From Plastoroseomonas sp036499545 (GTDB lineage Bacteria > Pseudomonadota > Alphaproteobacteria > Acetobacterales > Acetobacteraceae), in contig DASYDR010000138.1 of NCBI GenBank assembly GCA_036499545.1, positions 1 to 14,736 on the forward strand: DNA of 14,736 nucleotides, read 5' to 3'. Below the pieces are notes generated by a model. It worked only from the letters and a program-made list of their open reading frames with translations, made no database searches and was not told the origin of the DNA. How positions within the stretch are numbered: the stretch's first letter is position 1; the number at the start of each line of letters is the position of its first letter. Position numbers and translations under genes: made by a program. Positions 12,298 to 14,736 of this stretch are shown here, piece by piece.

Positions 12298-14736
12298 ATG
12301 GCGAAGCATGCGCTGGCTGGCGCGCCAGGAGCCTCATCCCGTCCGCCCAGGGCGAGGATCCCGCTGCGGCAGGCGGCGCTGCTCTCCGTGTCGTTGGCCG
12401 CGGTCGCACCTGTGGCGCACGCCCAGAATGCCTGGCTCGGCGGAACTTCAGGCAACTGGACGGATGGCCCCAACTGGAGCCTGGGCATCGCGCCGGGAGC
12501 CGGCGGCGGCGGAGAGAATGACCAGGCGGCGATCGATAATGCACCGGCCGCCAGGCTCGACCTGTCGCAACTTGGCGGTGCGCTCTTCCTCAATACGCTG
12601 GGCATCGGCGGCACCGCGGGCAGTGCCGGCGACCTCAGCATCGCAGTGCCCTCAAATGGCGGTTTCTATAGCCCCATATTTCCCGGCGCCTTCGCGCTCG
12701 GCACCAATGGCGGCACGGGGACCCTGACCGTTGACCTGACAGCCGGAGGGACGCCGAGCGCGGCGATTGTCTTTGGCGCAGGCTACGCCTTCGGCGTGGG
12801 CGCGGGTTCGGCGGCGCAGCTCAACGTGCTCGGCATCGGGCTGCAGGGCGGCACCGGCAATGCCCAGTGGCTCGCGATTTGGGCAGACCCCGCGAATACC
12901 ACGGTGTTCGGCGATGCGGGCGGCACGGCGCAGATCGCGGTATCTGGAGCCGCCGCGGCCATCCAGGCGGGGGCGGCCGGCATCGCCTTGGGCAGCGGCG
13001 CCGGCTCCTTTGGCAGCATGACGATCGACAATGGCGGCCGAGGCATCTTCTTCGCCGATGGCAGCGTCTCTCCGCAATTCATCATCGGTGACAGCGGCGG
13101 CAGAGGCGAGGTGACCGTCACCGGCACTGGTCCCGACGGCACGCCGAGCCGGGTCTATTTCCTGCAGGGTCAGGCCGTCATCGGCAATGGGCCCGGCGGG
13201 GTCGGCGTGCTCACCGTGACCGGCGGCGCCCAGGCCATCAGCGGCCCCGGCCCCTGCACCGGCGGTGGCGGCGGCAACAACGGTGGTGGCAACAACGGCG
13301 GTGGCAACAACGGCGGTAGCAGCGGCGGCAACAGCAAGATGGCGGATGGCAGTCAGCCGGACCCGGGCAAGCCAGAGTTGAACAAGGTCGTCGGGACGAA
13401 TGACTGCGCCAGCAGCGGCGCGCCGGCCATCGGCCTCAATGGCGGCAGCGGTACGGCCACTGTCAGCGGCCCGGGATCGATCTGGTACGTCACCGGCCGG
13501 ACACCGTCGAGCAGCGATCCGAATGCCCCGCAGATCGGCGCGGTCGGGAATCTCACCGTCGGCGGCGCCGGCAGCACGGGCGTGCTGACTCTGGCCGACG
13601 GCGGTCGCGTCGCCCTCGGCCAGGGCGCCTTCGTTGCCGATCCCAACGCGGGCTTCCTGGTCAGCCTGACGAACTTCACGACCGGGCTGGGCACGCTGTC
13701 CGTGGCGGAGCCGGGCGCGAGCGGCACGGTGAATTTCGGTGCTCCGGCGGGCGCGGCGCCGGTGGCGCCGGGCTTCCTGGAGGCCGCGGCCATCCAGTTC
13801 AACGACCCGAACGGCCGGCTAGTCTTCAACCACACGGCAACGGACTACACCTTCGCGATCCCGACCAGCGGGCCCGGCAGCCTGCAGACGCTCGCCGGCA
13901 CGACGATCCTGACCACGCCCGGCGCCATGGCCTATACCGGCCCGACCCTGGTCGATGGCGGCATCCTGCGCGCCGGTGCCGTCGATGTGCTGTCGCAGGG
14001 CTCGCAGCACAGCGTCGGCCCGGCCGGCCAGCTCGACCTCGCCGGCTTCAACCAGACGGTGCCCGGCATGACCAATGCCGGCCTGATCACCATGAACCCT
14101 GCCCCAGGCGCGGTGCCGGGCACCACGCTGACGGTGGCGGGCGGCAATTATGTCGGCCAGGGCGGCGTGATCGCGATCAACACGGTGCTGGCGGGCGACG
14201 GTGCGCCGTCCGACAGGCTGGTGGTTAATGGCGGCACCGCGACCGGCGATACCATCTTGCGCGTCACGAATGCCGGCGGCACGGGCGCGCTGACCGCCGC
14301 CGACGGCATCCAGGTGGTGCAGGCGCAGAATGGTGGCAGCACCGCGGCCGGTGCCTTCCGTCTCGATACCCGCGTCGCTGTCGGGGCCTTCGAGTACCAA
14401 CTCTTCCGCGGCGGCAGCACGAACGCGAATGACTGGTTCCTGCGCTCCGCCCTGATCGCGGTGCCTGGAAGCACAGCCGCGGCGGTGGAGGTGGCGCCGG
14501 GCGTTGTCGCGGCACTGCCGGCACCGGGTGCGCCGGCGATCCCGCTCTATCGGCCAGAGGTGGCGCTGTACGCACCGGTGCCGGCGATCGCGCGGCAGAT
14601 GGGCCTGGCGACACTCGGCACCCTGCATGAACGTGTCGGCGAGGAGGAGAACCTGCGCGGCATCGCGGAGAGCCGCGCCTATGCCGATGGTGCCTGGGCC
14701 CGCGCCTTCGGCGAGCGCGTGCGCAACCGCTGGGAC
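12298..14736 (+). CDS. Autotransporter (type Va secretion) adhesin-like protein, 5' part; continues past window end
   Basis: An open frame of 813 codons without a stop up to the last base. Residues 1-42 form a long signal peptide (Arg-rich n-region to about 24, core AALLSVSLAAVAPV, cleavage after AHA before QNAWLG). The passenger (about 43-740) is Gly/Ala/Thr-rich and opens with a GNWTDGPNWS motif. It then carries repeats of the T5SS/PEP-CTERM-associated kind, such as IIGDSGGRGEVTVTG, VIGNGPGGVGVLTVTGG and GGSGTATVSGPGSIWYV, which predict a right-handed beta-helix. Residues about 745-813 (LYRPEVALYAPVPAIARQMG, LGTLHERVGEEE, YADGAWARAFGERV) are the junction and first strand of the outer-membrane beta-barrel; some 250 barrel residues are missing. 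The passenger has only two cysteines, C320 and C370, flanking a Gly/Asn repeat. Start 12298 is chosen for AAAGGGG 7 bases upstream; ATG 12265 is an alternative. Confidence 0.9.
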   Translation, partial: MAKHALAGAPGASSRPPRARIPLRQAALLSVSLAAVAPVAHAQNAWLGGTSGNWTDGPNWSLGIAPGAGGGGENDQAAIDNAPAARLDLSQLGGALFLNTLGIGGTAGSAGDLSIAVPSNGGFYSPIFPGAFALGTNGGTGTLTVDLTAGGTPSAAIVFGAGYAFGVGAGSAAQLNVLGIGLQGGTGNAQWLAIWADPANTTVFGDAGGTAQIAVSGAAAAIQAGAAGIALGSGAGSFGSMTIDNGGRGIFFADGSVSPQFIIGDSGGRGEVTVTGTGPDGTPSRVYFLQGQAVIGNGPGGVGVLTVTGGAQAISGPGPCTGGGGGNNGGGNNGGGNNGGSSGGNSKMADGSQPDPGKPELNKVVGTNDCASSGAPAIGLNGGSGTATVSGPGSIWYVTGRTPSSSDPNAPQIGAVGNLTVGGAGSTGVLTLADGGRVALGQGAFVADPNAGFLVSLTNFTTGLGTLSVAEPGASGTVNFGAPAGAAPVAPGFLEAAAIQFNDPNGRLVFNHTATDYTFAIPTSGPGSLQTLAGTTILTTPGAMAYTGPTLVDGGILRAGAVDVLSQGSQHSVGPAGQLDLAGFNQTVPGMTNAGLITMNPAPGAVPGTTLTVAGGNYVGQGGVIAINTVLAGDGAPSDRLVVNGGTATGDTILRVTNAGGTGALTAADGIQVVQAQNGGSTAAGAFRLDTRVAVGAFEYQLFRGGSTNANDWFLRSALIAVPGSTAAAVEVAPGVVAALPAPGAPAIPLYRPEVALYAPVPAIARQMGLATLGTLHERVGEEENLRGIAESRAYADGAWARAFGERVRNRWD
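13267..13311 (+). repeat. Three tandem 15-base repeats encoding GGGNN
   Basis: Three near-identical in-frame copies of a unit like GGCGGTGGCAACAAC encode GGGNN three times (residues 324-338 of the autotransporter), extended on both sides by Gly/Ser/Asn codons into a low-complexity stretch of about 24 residues. Copies differ only at third codon positions. The unit length keeps the frame, so gain or loss of copies would change loop length without breaking the gene. Confidence 0.85.

Noticed and set aside
13261..13335. CRISPR-like or mobile repeat at the tandem GGGNN-coding units
   Set aside because: The units are contiguous 15-base codon repeats within a continuous reading frame, with no spacers.
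13819..14628. Antisense open frame of 269 codons within the autotransporter gene
   Set aside because: Arg/His/Ala-rich with no family features; the sense frame carries a signal peptide, T5SS repeats and the barrel start.

Overview
The window is GC-rich (about 70% G+C in the coding parts) and reads as a chromosomal segment of an alphaproteobacterium, most likely an Acetobacteraceae/Roseomonas-like member. The reasons are the Tat-exported Bug and ABC binding proteins, the Fsr-type MFS protein, and an autotransporter with T5SS-type repeats. This placement is inferred from gene content only; no rRNA or tRNA gene is present.

Left part (1-2673, + strand): the 3' end of a LysR-type regulator, a Bug-type (tripartite tricarboxylate transporter family) periplasmic binding protein, and an HMG-CoA-lyase-like DRE-TIM enzyme. 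Together they look like a small carboxylate uptake and cleavage locus. The lyase has two substitutions at classical active-site positions (D to E and E to Q). A small Cys-containing secreted protein of unknown function follows.

Central part (2667-8758): an RpiR/MurR regulator (- strand) diverges from a compact operon of ABC ATPase, permease, permease, Tat-exported binding protein and cytoplasmic calcineurin-like phosphoesterase. The 146-base gap holds two palindromes 32 bases apart, and one of them overlaps a plausible rpiR promoter. The layout resembles ugp-type glycerophosphodiester or phosphosugar import, with a metallophosphoesterase where UgpQ would be expected. A strong hairpin at 8763-8791 separates this operon from a convergent Fsr-like MFS exporter (8816-10072, - strand).

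Right part (10073-12297): a gene-poor, degraded-looking zone. It holds a 33% G+C patch, a short hypothetical gene, a C-terminal gene fragment, a TetR regulator with two palindromes overlapping a rightward promoter, and a frameshifted small membrane-protein gene in front of that promoter. Near its right end lie an inverted repeat, a 30-codon leader ORF and a textbook intrinsic terminator.

From 12298 to the window end runs an uninterrupted 813-codon 5' part of an autotransporter adhesin-like gene. It has a signal peptide, T5SS-type repeats, a Gly/Asn repeat loop flanked by the only two cysteines, and the first residues of the beta-barrel. No CRISPR array, tRNA, rRNA or complete insertion sequence was seen.
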